Under the pieces are notes generated by a model. That model was not told the DNA's origin and did no database searches. It saw only the letters and a program-made list of their open reading frames with translations. The translations under genes were made by a program, and so were the position numbers. This document shows, in pieces, positions 10,775 to 18,077 of a stretch of 50,463 nt of DNA (the first letter of the stretch is position 1; each line of letters begins with the position of its first letter). The DNA comes from Acholeplasmatales bacterium (GTDB lineage: Bacteria; Bacillota_I; Bacilli_A; Acholeplasmatales; Anaeroplasmataceae). The stretch lies in the NCBI GenBank assembly GCA_017542485.1, contig JAFXXC010000075.1, positions 1 to 50,463 of the forward strand, read 5' to 3'.

Positions 10775-10807
10775 AATAGCATATTTTCTTTTATTTTGCA
10801 AATGGTT

Positions 10808-10824
10808 ATTGTATAATATACAAT
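10808..10824 (+). promoter_or_regulatory. -10 element embedded in a perfect palindrome
   Basis: ATTGTATAATATACAAT is an 8+1+8 perfect inverted repeat that contains TATAAT (10812-10817), 26 bases before the -10-to-start gap of the next gene. It could be an operator overlapping the promoter. No clear -35 hexamer is seen at the right spacing. Confidence 0.45.
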
Positions 10825-10842
10825 AAGAAAGAAGGTGCGATT

Positions 10843-11763
10843 ATGGGTGATTTTTTTAGATATACAACTAATAATTTTGATTATAGAATTATCTTAAGCT
10901 TTATCGTAGGTTTAGCCCTTGGTATGGTTTTAATTTGCCTTATTTACGCACTTTTGATTGTTTTATCTTTGAGAGATAAAAAATATGTTGTAAAAGTTAA
11001 TCCGGAGAATTTGAAGGAAGAGGAAGCAATGAATATGATTCATCTTGCTCAAGAATCTTTTAAGGATAAGAATTTAAGAGGAAAGATGAGCAAGGCTCAA
11101 TATTTTAGGAGATTAACTAGTGATTTAGTATATGGAATAGCATCGAGTTTTTATCCTGATAGTAAATATCCTTTACTTGAGATAACACTTGATGAAGCAA
11201 TTGATTTAATAGGTTATATTCAAGAAAGATTAGATGATATTTTTGATAAGAAATTAATCAAATTATTAAAAAAATTTAAGATATCTGATATTGTAGCTAT
11301 GAGCTTGAATACTCAATCTGTAATGGAGAGTAAAGCATTTAAGGTTACAAAAAATATTTCTGAAAAGGCTAGCAAAGTTAAGAAGGTTATTGATATTATC
11401 AATCCGGTAAATTGGTTTAGAAGACTTGTGGTTGATAATGCAATTAAAATTGTTACAAATAAATTATTTTTAGTCACTTTAGGTATCATTGGCGAGGAAG
11501 CATATAAGATATATAGTAAATCAGTGTTAAATGTTGAGGCTTCAATCGATAGTAATGTTGATGAAATTGTTGATTCAATTAATGATGATATTAGAGAAAT
11601 AGCAAATCAAGATAAAGAAGAAGAGAAAATTAAATTTATGAGTAGAGCATATAAAGCTAATAAAAAAGAATTAGCATATAGCTCAGCATATGATTTGAAT
11701 TACAAATTTATGGAGAGAGTTATAGTGGAGGTTAATGATGAAGAAGAACAAAAAGAAGAATGA
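10843..11763 (+). CDS. Membrane protein overlapping ftsK (function unknown)
   Basis: 306 residues with one strong transmembrane helix near residues 17-42 (IILSFIVGLALGMVLICLIY) and a weaker hydrophobic, possibly amphipathic stretch near residues 200-215. The rest is charged and helical, with an acidic, lysine-rich C-terminus. I do not recognise the family. AAGAAGG lies just upstream of the ATG. Its last 26 bases overlap the start of ftsK in another frame, so the two are translated together. Because that FtsK lacks its usual membrane domain, this protein may supply the membrane anchor; this is inference from gene order. It is the only gene here ending in TGA. Confidence 0.75.
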   Translation: MGDFFRYTTNNFDYRIILSFIVGLALGMVLICLIYALLIVLSLRDKKYVVKVNPENLKEEEAMNMIHLAQESFKDKNLRGKMSKAQYFRRLTSDLVYGIASSFYPDSKYPLLEITLDEAIDLIGYIQERLDDIFDKKLIKLLKKFKISDIVAMSLNTQSVMESKAFKVTKNISEKASKVKKVIDIINPVNWFRRLVVDNAIKIVTNKLFLVTLGIIGEEAYKIYSKSVLNVEASIDSNVDEIVDSINDDIREIANQDKEEEKIKFMSRAYKANKKELAYSSAYDLNYKFMERVIVEVNDEEEQKEE

Positions 11764-14092
11764 TCAATTCATAGAGGATGATGAAAAGTTTATAATATAT
11801 CAAATGTCATATGGAACTTTTGATCCTGATAGTAAATTTAGACCTTCACAGGTATGCTCACCAATTTTTGGTTCAAAAATACTAGATAGAACTGCTTATA
11901 CTGATAATAAGGGCTCTAGAGATGTTGATTATCATTATGATTATGTTAGAAAAGAAGAAGAAAAACATTTGACTGATGAAGATATTAAAGAAAGATTTGG
12001 ATCAGAATATCATGAATTCCAAATATTAGATAATAAAAAGATTGCTGATATAGCTGGAGTTAAGTTAACAAATCCAGAGGATGAAATGGTTAACGAAGTT
12101 TTAGAGGAAAAGAAAGAAGATAATTCATTCATCTCATCAATAGATGATATTATGGAAGATGAATCTTTGGAAGAAGTACCTCAAGAAGAACAAAAAGAGG
12201 ATGAGTATCTTGATGAGAATATTAATATAAATATTAGTATTGAAGCCGAAGAAGATGATACTATGGAATATAATAGTGTAGATGAAAAAATGCCTAAACC
12301 TACACCAAGAACTATTCCAAATTTCTTATTTGATAAAGATGCACCAAAACCTAGTAATAATAATCAAGAACTTGATTTAGACGGCGTTTTTGGTGAAGAT
12401 GAGGGTGGATTATCATTTGATGATATTCCTACTATGGCAGCGCCAGAAATTGAATTTGAAACACATAATAATGCACCAATCGATAGAAATATTACTATTG
12501 AAGAGGCAATTAGACGTGGTAATAATAATGAATTCCCACCAACAATGGATGAGGTAAAAGCTCCTAAAAAACCAACTACAACAAATGTTAGAATGGAAGA
12601 AACAGTTAAGCCTGTTGAGAGTAAATATGCTAAATATAGTATTCCATACGAGGAATTATTCTCAAAAACTGATGGTTCAAATGATGAACATCCAGCTTGG
12701 CTTGAGGAAAAGAAAAATATTATAAATGAAACATTATCAAGCTTTGGAATTGATGGTGAGGTAATTGATTATACAAAGGGTCCTACATTTACACTATTTG
12801 AGATAATGTTAAACCCTGGTGTTAAAACTAAAAGAATTACTGAATTAAGAGATAATTTTGCAATGAATTTATCTGTTAAATCATTACGTATATTAGCTCC
12901 AATTCCTGGTAAAAATACTGTAGGAATTGAAGCTCCTAATGATGTTAAGGATATGGTTAAGTTTGGTGATATATTAACTGAGGAAATTATAAATGATAAG
13001 AAACCTCTTAATGTTGCTATGGGTAAGGATATTTATGGCAAGCCTGTAAATCAAAACATTGTTGATATGCCACATGCTTTAATTGCTGGTGCTACAAAGT
13101 CAGGTAAATCAGTTTCTATTAATACAATTTTAGCATCATTATTAGTAAAGAATTCACCTGAAAGATTAAAACTAATTTTAGTAGACCCAAAAATGGTTGA
13201 ATTTACATTCTATGAAGATATTCCTCATCTTGCTGCTCCAGTTATTACAGATCCTAATTTAGCAGGTGAAGTATTAAAGTGGGCATGTGATGAAATGGAT
13301 AGAAGATACTTAGATTTGGCTAAGTATCGTGTAAGGAATATTGATGGTTATAACGATAAGAGAAAAGATCATCCAGAGGTGCCTAATATGCCATTTATTG
13401 TAATAGTACTTGATGAATTCTGTGATTTGGCTATGCAATGTGGTCAAGAATTGACTGATAATACATTACGTCTTGCTCAAAAGGCAAGAGCTTGTGGTAT
13501 GCATATTTTACTTGCAACACAAAGACCTACAACTAATATTGTTAATGGTAATTTAAAGGCTAATATTCCATGTCGTATTGCATTTAAGGTAGCAAGTGCA
13601 GTTGACTCAGTTACTATTTTAGATGAAGGTGGTGCTGAGGAATTATTAGGATATGGAGATATGTTAATTAAAAATAATGGTGCCCCATTTAGAGCTCAAG
13701 GCGCTTATTTATCTGATTCTGAACTTGAGGCATTATGTGAATATTTGGTTTCAAAATATGGACCAGATTATATGTTTACTATTGATGATTTAAAGAAGAG
13801 CTATAATAAAAATCAAGCCTCAGGTGGAATGGGATTAAATGCTAGAGAGGCACAAGCTGAATCAGAGGAATTATTATATAATGTTGCATTATATTGTGTT
13901 GATTCACAAACATGTTCAATTAATTCTATTCAAAATAATTTTGGATTAGGATTTAATAGAGCATCAAGAATTGTATCTATTTTAGAAGAAAGAAATATAG
14001 TTTCACCTAAAAATGGAACTAAGAGTAGAGATATTTTGGTTGATAGAAGAGCATTGGCTGAAATGTTTGAACAAGAATATATTGAGGATTAA
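11738..14092 (+). CDS. ftsK: DNA translocase FtsK/SpoIIIE lacking the N-terminal membrane domain
   Basis: 784 residues. The first ~300 are acidic and low-complexity with no hydrophobic helix. The motor domain follows: Walker A GATKSGKS (from residue 451), DPKMVEF, Walker B IVIVLDEF, LLATQRPTTNI and the AKVASAVDS-like FKVASAVDS. A C-terminal winged-helix gamma domain (AEELLYNVALYCVDSQTCSI...NRASRIV) would read polar DNA sequences. FtsK pumps chromosomal DNA through the closing septum and activates dimer resolution. Usual family members carry about four N-terminal transmembrane helices, absent here. GGAGG at 11727-11731 favours ATG 11738; ATG 11735 is also possible. The gene overlaps the preceding membrane-protein gene and is followed 2 bases later by lepB. 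Confidence 0.9.
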   Translation: MKKNKKKNDQFIEDDEKFIIYQMSYGTFDPDSKFRPSQVCSPIFGSKILDRTAYTDNKGSRDVDYHYDYVRKEEEKHLTDEDIKERFGSEYHEFQILDNKKIADIAGVKLTNPEDEMVNEVLEEKKEDNSFISSIDDIMEDESLEEVPQEEQKEDEYLDENININISIEAEEDDTMEYNSVDEKMPKPTPRTIPNFLFDKDAPKPSNNNQELDLDGVFGEDEGGLSFDDIPTMAAPEIEFETHNNAPIDRNITIEEAIRRGNNNEFPPTMDEVKAPKKPTTTNVRMEETVKPVESKYAKYSIPYEELFSKTDGSNDEHPAWLEEKKNIINETLSSFGIDGEVIDYTKGPTFTLFEIMLNPGVKTKRITELRDNFAMNLSVKSLRILAPIPGKNTVGIEAPNDVKDMVKFGDILTEEIINDKKPLNVAMGKDIYGKPVNQNIVDMPHALIAGATKSGKSVSINTILASLLVKNSPERLKLILVDPKMVEFTFYEDIPHLAAPVITDPNLAGEVLKWACDEMDRRYLDLAKYRVRNIDGYNDKRKDHPEVPNMPFIVIVLDEFCDLAMQCGQELTDNTLRLAQKARACGMHILLATQRPTTNIVNGNLKANIPCRIAFKVASAVDSVTILDEGGAEELLGYGDMLIKNNGAPFRAQGAYLSDSELEALCEYLVSKYGPDYMFTIDDLKKSYNKNQASGGMGLNAREAQAESEELLYNVALYCVDSQTCSINSIQNNFGLGFNRASRIVSILEERNIVSPKNGTKSRDILVDRRALAEMFEQEYIED

Positions 14093-14094
14093 AT

Positions 14095-14952
14095 ATGAAT
14101 AAGGAATACATTGCCGAGTTAGAAAATGAAAATTTAACTCCTAAAAATTTAATAGAAGTAAAACATAGGATGCTAACTGGCAATGTTATTATGTTATCTG
14201 TAATTAGTGCAATAATATTAGTTACTTTAGTTGGAATTCCAAGGATAAGTATATTTGCTAAGATATTTAAAAGTATTTCTAGTGTATTTCAAGTAATTGG
14301 ATTATTAGTTTATTTTATATCTACAACAGCGATTTTTGTTTATTATTTATACATTATTATTCTCATTATTTATAAAAATCATAAAGGTGATGAATGGGTG
14401 TATGATATTTATAATTTCAAAAAGAAAACTGATATTCCATCATTTACAGCAAAATGCTTAACAATATTCTTATTTTTATTAATTTTCTTTTTGAATCCAT
14501 GTACTGTTGAAGGCTTATCAATGTATGATACATTTGATGAAGGAGATAAGGTAATATGTACAGATGTATTTTATTATCCTAAGAAGAATGATGTTGTGAT
14601 ATTTGATTCACATAATTATAGTGGTAGAGATGAATTATATATAAAAAGAGTAGTAGCTACTGAAGGTGATAAAGTATCATATGAAAATAATATTTTGTAT
14701 ATAAATGGTATTAAAGAAGAAATACAAAGAGTAGATTATAGTAATTTTATGGGTATTTATAGAGGTATTAAAAATAATAATGGTGAATATGGAGAAAACT
14801 ATGCCATTGTACCTAAAAATATGATTGTAGTATTAGGAGATAATAGAGAAAATTCATATGATTCAGGAGAATTTGGACCTATAAAAATTAGTGATATTTA
14901 TGGTAAGGTAATATTTAGATTATATCCTTTTAATAAGATTAGATTTTTTTAG
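14095..14952 (+). CDS. lepB: Signal peptidase I with extra N-terminal membrane helices
   Basis: 285 residues. Three hydrophobic stretches (about 29-50, 63-93 and 120-136) precede the catalytic part, more than the single anchor usual in Gram-positive SipS-type enzymes. The catalytic serine is in EGLSMYDT (S142) and the general-base lysine in YIKRVVATEGD (K184). The conserved VLGDNRENSYDSGEFGPI block (246-263) is present. It cleaves signal peptides from exported proteins such as the secreted proteins in this window, at the outer face of the membrane. The start follows the ftsK stop by 2 bases, with no strong separate ribosome site, suggesting coupling. Confidence 0.9.
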   Translation: MNKEYIAELENENLTPKNLIEVKHRMLTGNVIMLSVISAIILVTLVGIPRISIFAKIFKSISSVFQVIGLLVYFISTTAIFVYYLYIIILIIYKNHKGDEWVYDIYNFKKKTDIPSFTAKCLTIFLFLLIFFLNPCTVEGLSMYDTFDEGDKVICTDVFYYPKKNDVVIFDSHNYSGRDELYIKRVVATEGDKVSYENNILYINGIKEEIQRVDYSNFMGIYRGIKNNNGEYGENYAIVPKNMIVVLGDNRENSYDSGEFGPIKISDIYGKVIFRLYPFNKIRFF

Positions 14953-14966
14953 TTGAGGTGATTTAG

Positions 14967-15839
14967 TTGGAAAATGCTAAAATAATACAATGGTTTCCTG
15001 GTCATATGGCTAAGGCAAGAAGAGAAATAACTGAATCATTGAACAAAGTAGATTTGGTATTTGAATTATATGATGCTAGAATACCATATTCTTCAAAAAA
15101 TCCTATGGTTGATGAAATTGTTAAAAATAAACCTAGAGTCGTATTATTAAATAAAGCTGGTATAGCAGATAATAATACCACTAAAGAGTGGATTGAATAT
15201 TATAGAAATAAAGGGATATTAGCTTTAGATATTGATTCTATTAGTGGTTATAATATATCAAAAATCAACGATTATGCTAATCGTGCATTAAAGGAGACCT
15301 TTGAAAAAAGAGAAAAAAGGGGAATAAAATCTAAGCAAATAAAAGCTTTGATTATAGGAATACCTAATGTAGGAAAGTCAACATTAATTAATAAATTAGC
15401 AAAGAGAAAGGCAACTAATGTTGGTGATAAGCCTGGTGTTACTAAGGCACAAAGCTGGATTAAGGTTAGTGATGATTTATTCTTACTTGATACACCTGGT
15501 GTATTATGGCCAAAATTCGAGGATCAAATGGTCGGCTTGAGATTGGCTATTTGTGGATCAATTAAGGATGATATATTAAACACTAATGAAATAGCATTAG
15601 GGGCTATTTCAATTATAAAAAATAAATATGGTATTTTATTAAAAGAAAGATATAAATTAGAAAATATTGATGACGATGATTTAAATATATTAACTAATAT
15701 AGCTAAGAATAGAGGATGCCTATTAAAAGGTGGAGAGCCTGATTATTTAAGGGCAGCAGTATTGTTTATAAATGATTTAAGAAGTATTAGGATTGGAAGA
15801 ATGAGTTATGAAGAACCAGAAGGAAGTAAACTTATATAA
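14967..15839 (+). CDS. rbgA: Ribosome biogenesis GTPase RbgA (YlqF)
   Basis: 290 residues; a circularly permuted GTPase needed for late 50S assembly. N-terminal QWFPGHMAKARREI is diagnostic. Motif order is G4 (LLNKAG), then G1 (GIPNVGKST), then G3 (DTPG). The G4 motif reads NKAG where NKxD is expected (residue 65 is G, not D), an unusual change at the guanine-specificity position. TTG is the start: GAGGTGA at 14955-14961 is 5 bases upstream and no ATG fits. It lies 14 bases after lepB and overlaps rnhB by 32 bases, the common YlqF-RnhB arrangement. Confidence 0.92.
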   Translation: MENAKIIQWFPGHMAKARREITESLNKVDLVFELYDARIPYSSKNPMVDEIVKNKPRVVLLNKAGIADNNTTKEWIEYYRNKGILALDIDSISGYNISKINDYANRALKETFEKREKRGIKSKQIKALIIGIPNVGKSTLINKLAKRKATNVGDKPGVTKAQSWIKVSDDLFLLDTPGVLWPKFEDQMVGLRLAICGSIKDDILNTNEIALGAISIIKNKYGILLKERYKLENIDDDDLNILTNIAKNRGCLLKGGEPDYLRAAVLFINDLRSIRIGRMSYEEPEGSKLI

Positions 15840-16473
15840 ATTTGAAGAAGAACTATATGATATGGGTTATTCTAATATATGTGGTGTAGATGAGGCAGGA
15901 CGCGGTCCTATTGCTGGACCTGTTGTTGTTGCAGCATGTATATTACCACCATTTTTAAGAATAGATGGTATTAATGATTCTAAGAAATTAACTGAGAAAA
16001 AAAGAGATGAATTATATAAGATTATAGTTAAGGAAGCTATTGCTTATAAGGTTGTTTTTGTTAATGTTAAAGATATTGATGAATTGAACATTTATAATGC
16101 TACTAAAAAGGGAATGTTAGAGGCTATAAATGGTCTTAAGGTATCACCTGATTATGTTTTAATTGATGCAATGCCTTTAGGTGAATTACATTATTCAAAT
16201 AAATCAATTATCCATGGTGATGCTTTATCTGCGTCAATTGCTGCTGCTTCAATTTTAGCTAAAGTATCAAGAGATCAATATATGAAAAAAATGGATATAA
16301 AGTACCCTAATTATGGTTTTGCAAGACATAAGGGATATTGTACAAAGTTTCATACTGATACTTTAGAAAAATATGGACCATGTCCTATTCATAGAAAAAC
16401 ATTTTATCCAGTCACAAAATATTTTTCTAAACAATTGTCATTAGATTTTGATGATAATGATGATAAAGAGTAA
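15808..16473 (+). CDS. rnhB: Ribonuclease HII
   Basis: 221 residues. It removes RNA from RNA-DNA hybrids and misincorporated ribonucleotides. Active-site residues are visible in GVDEAGRGPIAGPVV (D and E), DAMPL (D) and the following GDALSASIAAASILAKVSRD; the SKKL and YGFARHKGY signatures are also present. ATG 15808 overlaps the end of rbgA; GGAAG at 15795-15799 is 8 bases upstream. ATG 15859 would give a shorter protein starting just before the catalytic motif and is less likely. Confidence 0.93.
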   Translation: MKNQKEVNLYKFEEELYDMGYSNICGVDEAGRGPIAGPVVVAACILPPFLRIDGINDSKKLTEKKRDELYKIIVKEAIAYKVVFVNVKDIDELNIYNATKKGMLEAINGLKVSPDYVLIDAMPLGELHYSNKSIIHGDALSASIAAASILAKVSRDQYMKKMDIKYPNYGFARHKGYCTKFHTDTLEKYGPCPIHRKTFYPVTKYFSKQLSLDFDDNDDKE

Positions 16474-16501
16474 GTACAAACTAACTTTTTTAATAAAAAA
16501 A

Positions 16502-16530
16502 TTTACTTTAAATGCTATTTATTATATAAT
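16502..16530 (+). promoter_or_regulatory. Promoter for the FakA-like/def pair
   Basis: TTTACT (about 16502-16507), 17-bp spacer, TATAAT (16525-16530), 25 bases before the ATG. Confidence 0.6.
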
Positions 16531-16554
16531 AGGTTGAATTTTGGAGGTTTTAAT

Positions 16555-16866
16555 ATGGTAAAGGAACATAAGAGTTTTGTTGAGTATAAGTTTGATACTC
16601 AATTATTAGTAGATATTGGAGATAAAGATGTTGATGATGCAGAAGATGAGTTTAGAGAATTTGTTTTAACTAAACTTGTTGGAGATAGTCTTGTTGTTGC
16701 AAGTGTAGAGGGTGAAGACCAATATGGTAACCCTGAAAATATTATTAAGATTCATTTCCATACTAATGAACCATGGTTAGTAGTTGCTCATGGACAAGAG
16801 GTTGGAGATGTTTATGATGTTGTTATTGAAAATATGCAACGTCAAGCAGACGGCTTAAAAGGCTAA
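16555..16866 (+). CDS. Stand-alone FakA middle-domain-like protein
   Basis: 103 residues. It resembles the middle region of the fatty acid kinase FakA/YloV: VEYKFDTQLLV at the start, GDSLVVASVEGEDQYGN, then IKIHFHTNEPWLVVAHG and IENMQRQ, matching the family pattern KVHVHTNDPG...IKIENM. The DhaL ATP-binding domain and the C-terminal part of FakA are missing, and no neighbouring gene supplies them. In FakA this region links the kinase to the FakB (DegV) fatty-acid carrier; a DegV protein is encoded at 43449-44279. A free domain could be an adaptor, but that is inference. Start ATG 16555 has GGAGG 7 bases upstream. The stop overlaps def (TAATG). Confidence 0.7.
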   Translation: MVKEHKSFVEYKFDTQLLVDIGDKDVDDAEDEFREFVLTKLVGDSLVVASVEGEDQYGNPENIIKIHFHTNEPWLVVAHGQEVGDVYDVVIENMQRQADGLKG

Positions 16867-17276
16867 TGATTAAGAATATCATTAAAAAAGAAGAATTATT
16901 AAAAATTAAGTCTATAGATGCTGATATTTATGATAAACATATTATTGAGGAATTAATTGATACGTTAAGATTTAATAGCAGTCATTGTGTAGGTATGGCA
17001 GCTAATATGATTGGTTATCAAAAAAATATAATTGTTTTTTATGATAATAATAAAATTAATATCATGGTTAATCCTAAAATAATATTTAAAAGTGGTGAAT
17101 ATAAAGCGATGGAAGGTTGTTTATCACTTGAAGGATTAAGACCTGCAATAAGATATAAGAATATTAAAGTATCATATTTGGATGAGAATTTTAATAAGAA
17201 AACTAAACAATTTAAAGATTTTACTGCTCAAATAATAGAGCATGAAATTGATCATTTATTTGGAATAATTATATAA
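16866..17276 (+). CDS. def: Divergent peptide deformylase
   Basis: 136 residues, shorter than typical PDFs. Motif 2 EGCLS (metal ligand C85) and motif 3 HEIDH (H126, E127, H130) are intact, so metal binding is expected. Motif 1, normally GxGLAAxQxG, reads VGMAANMIG: the conserved glutamine that stabilises the formyl transition state is methionine 48. The enzyme may be weak, specialised or an accessory PDF; a second def elsewhere would be informative. The ATG overlaps the preceding stop by one base, so translation is coupled. A strong terminator follows. Confidence 0.85.
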   Translation: MIKNIIKKEELLKIKSIDADIYDKHIIEELIDTLRFNSSHCVGMAANMIGYQKNIIVFYDNNKINIMVNPKIIFKSGEYKAMEGCLSLEGLRPAIRYKNIKVSYLDENFNKKTKQFKDFTAQIIEHEIDHLFGIII

Positions 17277-17285
17277 AATATAATG

Positions 17286-17316
17286 GCTTAAGAGTAGAAA
17301 TACTTTTAAGCTTTTT
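17286..17316 (+). terminator. Terminator after def
   Basis: GCTTAAGAGTA / TACTTTTAAGC stem (one G-T pair), GAAA loop, then T-rich tail. It closes the housekeeping operon at the left edge of the CRISPR region. Confidence 0.88.
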
Positions 17317-17448
17317 CTTTTTCAATTTATCGCCAATATAATTTATCTGTTTTTTACAAAAAGATTTTATTATAGTTATTTTTATTTGCTTTTTATGAAT
17401 AACCATACCATATTATAAATGTACAAAAATCGAACTAGGTGTTTATAT

Positions 17449-17634
17449 ATGCAAGAAAAAGTAAAAGAAATATATGATAAAATCAAGCCAGAAATGGCAT
17501 TTTTAAAAGAGATTGCAATTAATAAGATGTATGATGAATATTTAAAAACGATAAATTAGAAATAGTAGCACTTAAGATATGGGGTGATGATAGTAGTGTC
17601 AGCTGTTAAGACAAGTAAAGAAGTGATAATTTTA
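17449..17634 (+). pseudogene. Frameshifted short ORF remnant
   Basis: An ATG ORF of 36 codons (17449-17559; MQEKVKEIYDKIKPEMAFLK...) stops, but a one-base shift near 17550 continues as DKLEIVALKIWGDDSSSVSC, and a further shift continues as VKTSKEVIIL up to 17634. The three pieces together read like one small helical protein broken by frameshifts. I do not recognise the family. It supports decay at the left side of the CRISPR locus. It could also be chance. Confidence 0.35.
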
Positions 17635-17643
17635 TAATTATTA

Positions 17644-17671
17644 TTGATTATTATAATTATTATGCTAAAAT
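17644..17671 (+). promoter_or_regulatory. Possible plus-strand promoter for the CRISPR array
   Basis: TTGATT (17644-17649), 16-bp spacer, TAAAAT (17666-17671), about 93 bases before the first repeat. In such AT-rich DNA this is suggestive only. Confidence 0.4.
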
Positions 17672-17742
17672 TTAATTAATGAGAGAAATCTCATCCACCC
17701 AACTAAATAATATTGATAATAATTGCAAAATTATTAATATTA

Positions 17743-17759
17743 AGCCTAGTATATAGGCT
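17743..17759. other. Hairpin flanking the first CRISPR repeat
   Basis: AGCCTA-GTATA-TAGGCT, a perfect 6-bp stem ending 4 bases before the first repeat. On the minus strand it would follow the last repeat and precede a weakly T-rich stretch, so it could be a terminator for minus-strand transcription. Confidence 0.5.
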
Positions 17760-17763
17760 CGCT

Positions 17764-17984
17764 GTCTAAGACTAGGTAAGAATTAGCGGTGTCCATTGCC
17801 TGCATATTTTTGTAATTCATTAGCAACATCGTCTAAGACTAGGTAAGAATTAGCGGTGTCCATTGCTCTTTTGATAATAATTTCTCTAGCATTTTTGTCT
17901 AAGACTAGGTAAGAATTAGCGGTGTCCGTTGCTCTTCAAGACGTTTGATGAATCTAGCATCGGTCTAAGACTAGGTAAGAATTA
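17764..17984. CRISPR. Type VI-D CRISPR array, 3 full repeats plus 1 truncated repeat, 3 spacers
   Basis: 36-bp repeats at 17764-17799, 17831-17866 and 17897-17932, starting GTCTAAGACTAGGTAAGAAT and ending GGTGTCCATTGC; the third differs by one base (GTCCGTTGC). A fourth copy at 17963-17984 keeps only the first 22 bases. Spacers are 31, 30 and 30 bp (17800-17830, 17867-17896, 17933-17962). The reverse complement of the repeat ends CCTAGTCTTAGAC, similar to Cas13d direct-repeat ends such as CTAGTCTAAAAC. It can form a bulged hairpin closed by GGAC/GTCT, which suggests crRNA from the minus strand. However, the truncated end repeat, the upstream promoter and the downstream terminator fit plus-strand transcription. 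Direction is therefore left open. It lies 93 bases before the Cas1-Cas2 fusion gene. Confidence 0.95.
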
Positions 17985-17990
17985 AGAGAA

Positions 17991-18029
17991 AAAAAGAAAA
18001 ATGCGATTTATTCGCATTTTTTCTTTTTT
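17991..18029. terminator. Bidirectional terminator between array and cas genes
   Basis: ATGCGA / TCGCAT stem extended by A-T pairs, flanked by A-rich and T-rich tracts on both sides, so it can terminate transcription from either strand. Confidence 0.85.
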
Positions 18030-18054
18030 ATTTATAAAAACACATCAAAAAAAC

Positions 18055-18072
18055 TATAATATTCTTTGGAGG
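18055..18072 (+). promoter_or_regulatory. Promoter -10 and ribosome site of the Cas1-Cas2 fusion gene
   Basis: TATAAT at 18055-18060, then GGAGG at 18068-18072, 5 bases before ATG 18078. No good -35 hexamer is seen. The leader would be very short. Confidence 0.5.
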
Positions 18073-18077
18073 TAAAT

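Larger units (their letters stand above)
17317..17763. other. Gene-poor AT-rich stretch left of the CRISPR array
   Basis: No intact gene over about 100 bases is seen. It holds a frameshifted ORF remnant (17449-17634), a plausible plus-strand promoter (17644-17671), a small TGAGA/TCTCA hairpin near 17681 and a 6-bp hairpin just before the first repeat. In the plus-strand view this is the array leader; in the minus-strand view it is the distal flank. Confidence 0.6.

Noticed and set aside
11761..11763. TGA read as tryptophan (genetic code 4)
   Set aside because: Read-through meets further TGA codons within a few residues, and the overlapping ftsK start fits a normal stop here.
18066..18077. 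TTG at 18066 as start of the Cas1-Cas2 fusion
   Set aside because: It overlaps the GGAGG ribosome site; ATG 18078 is well spaced from that site.
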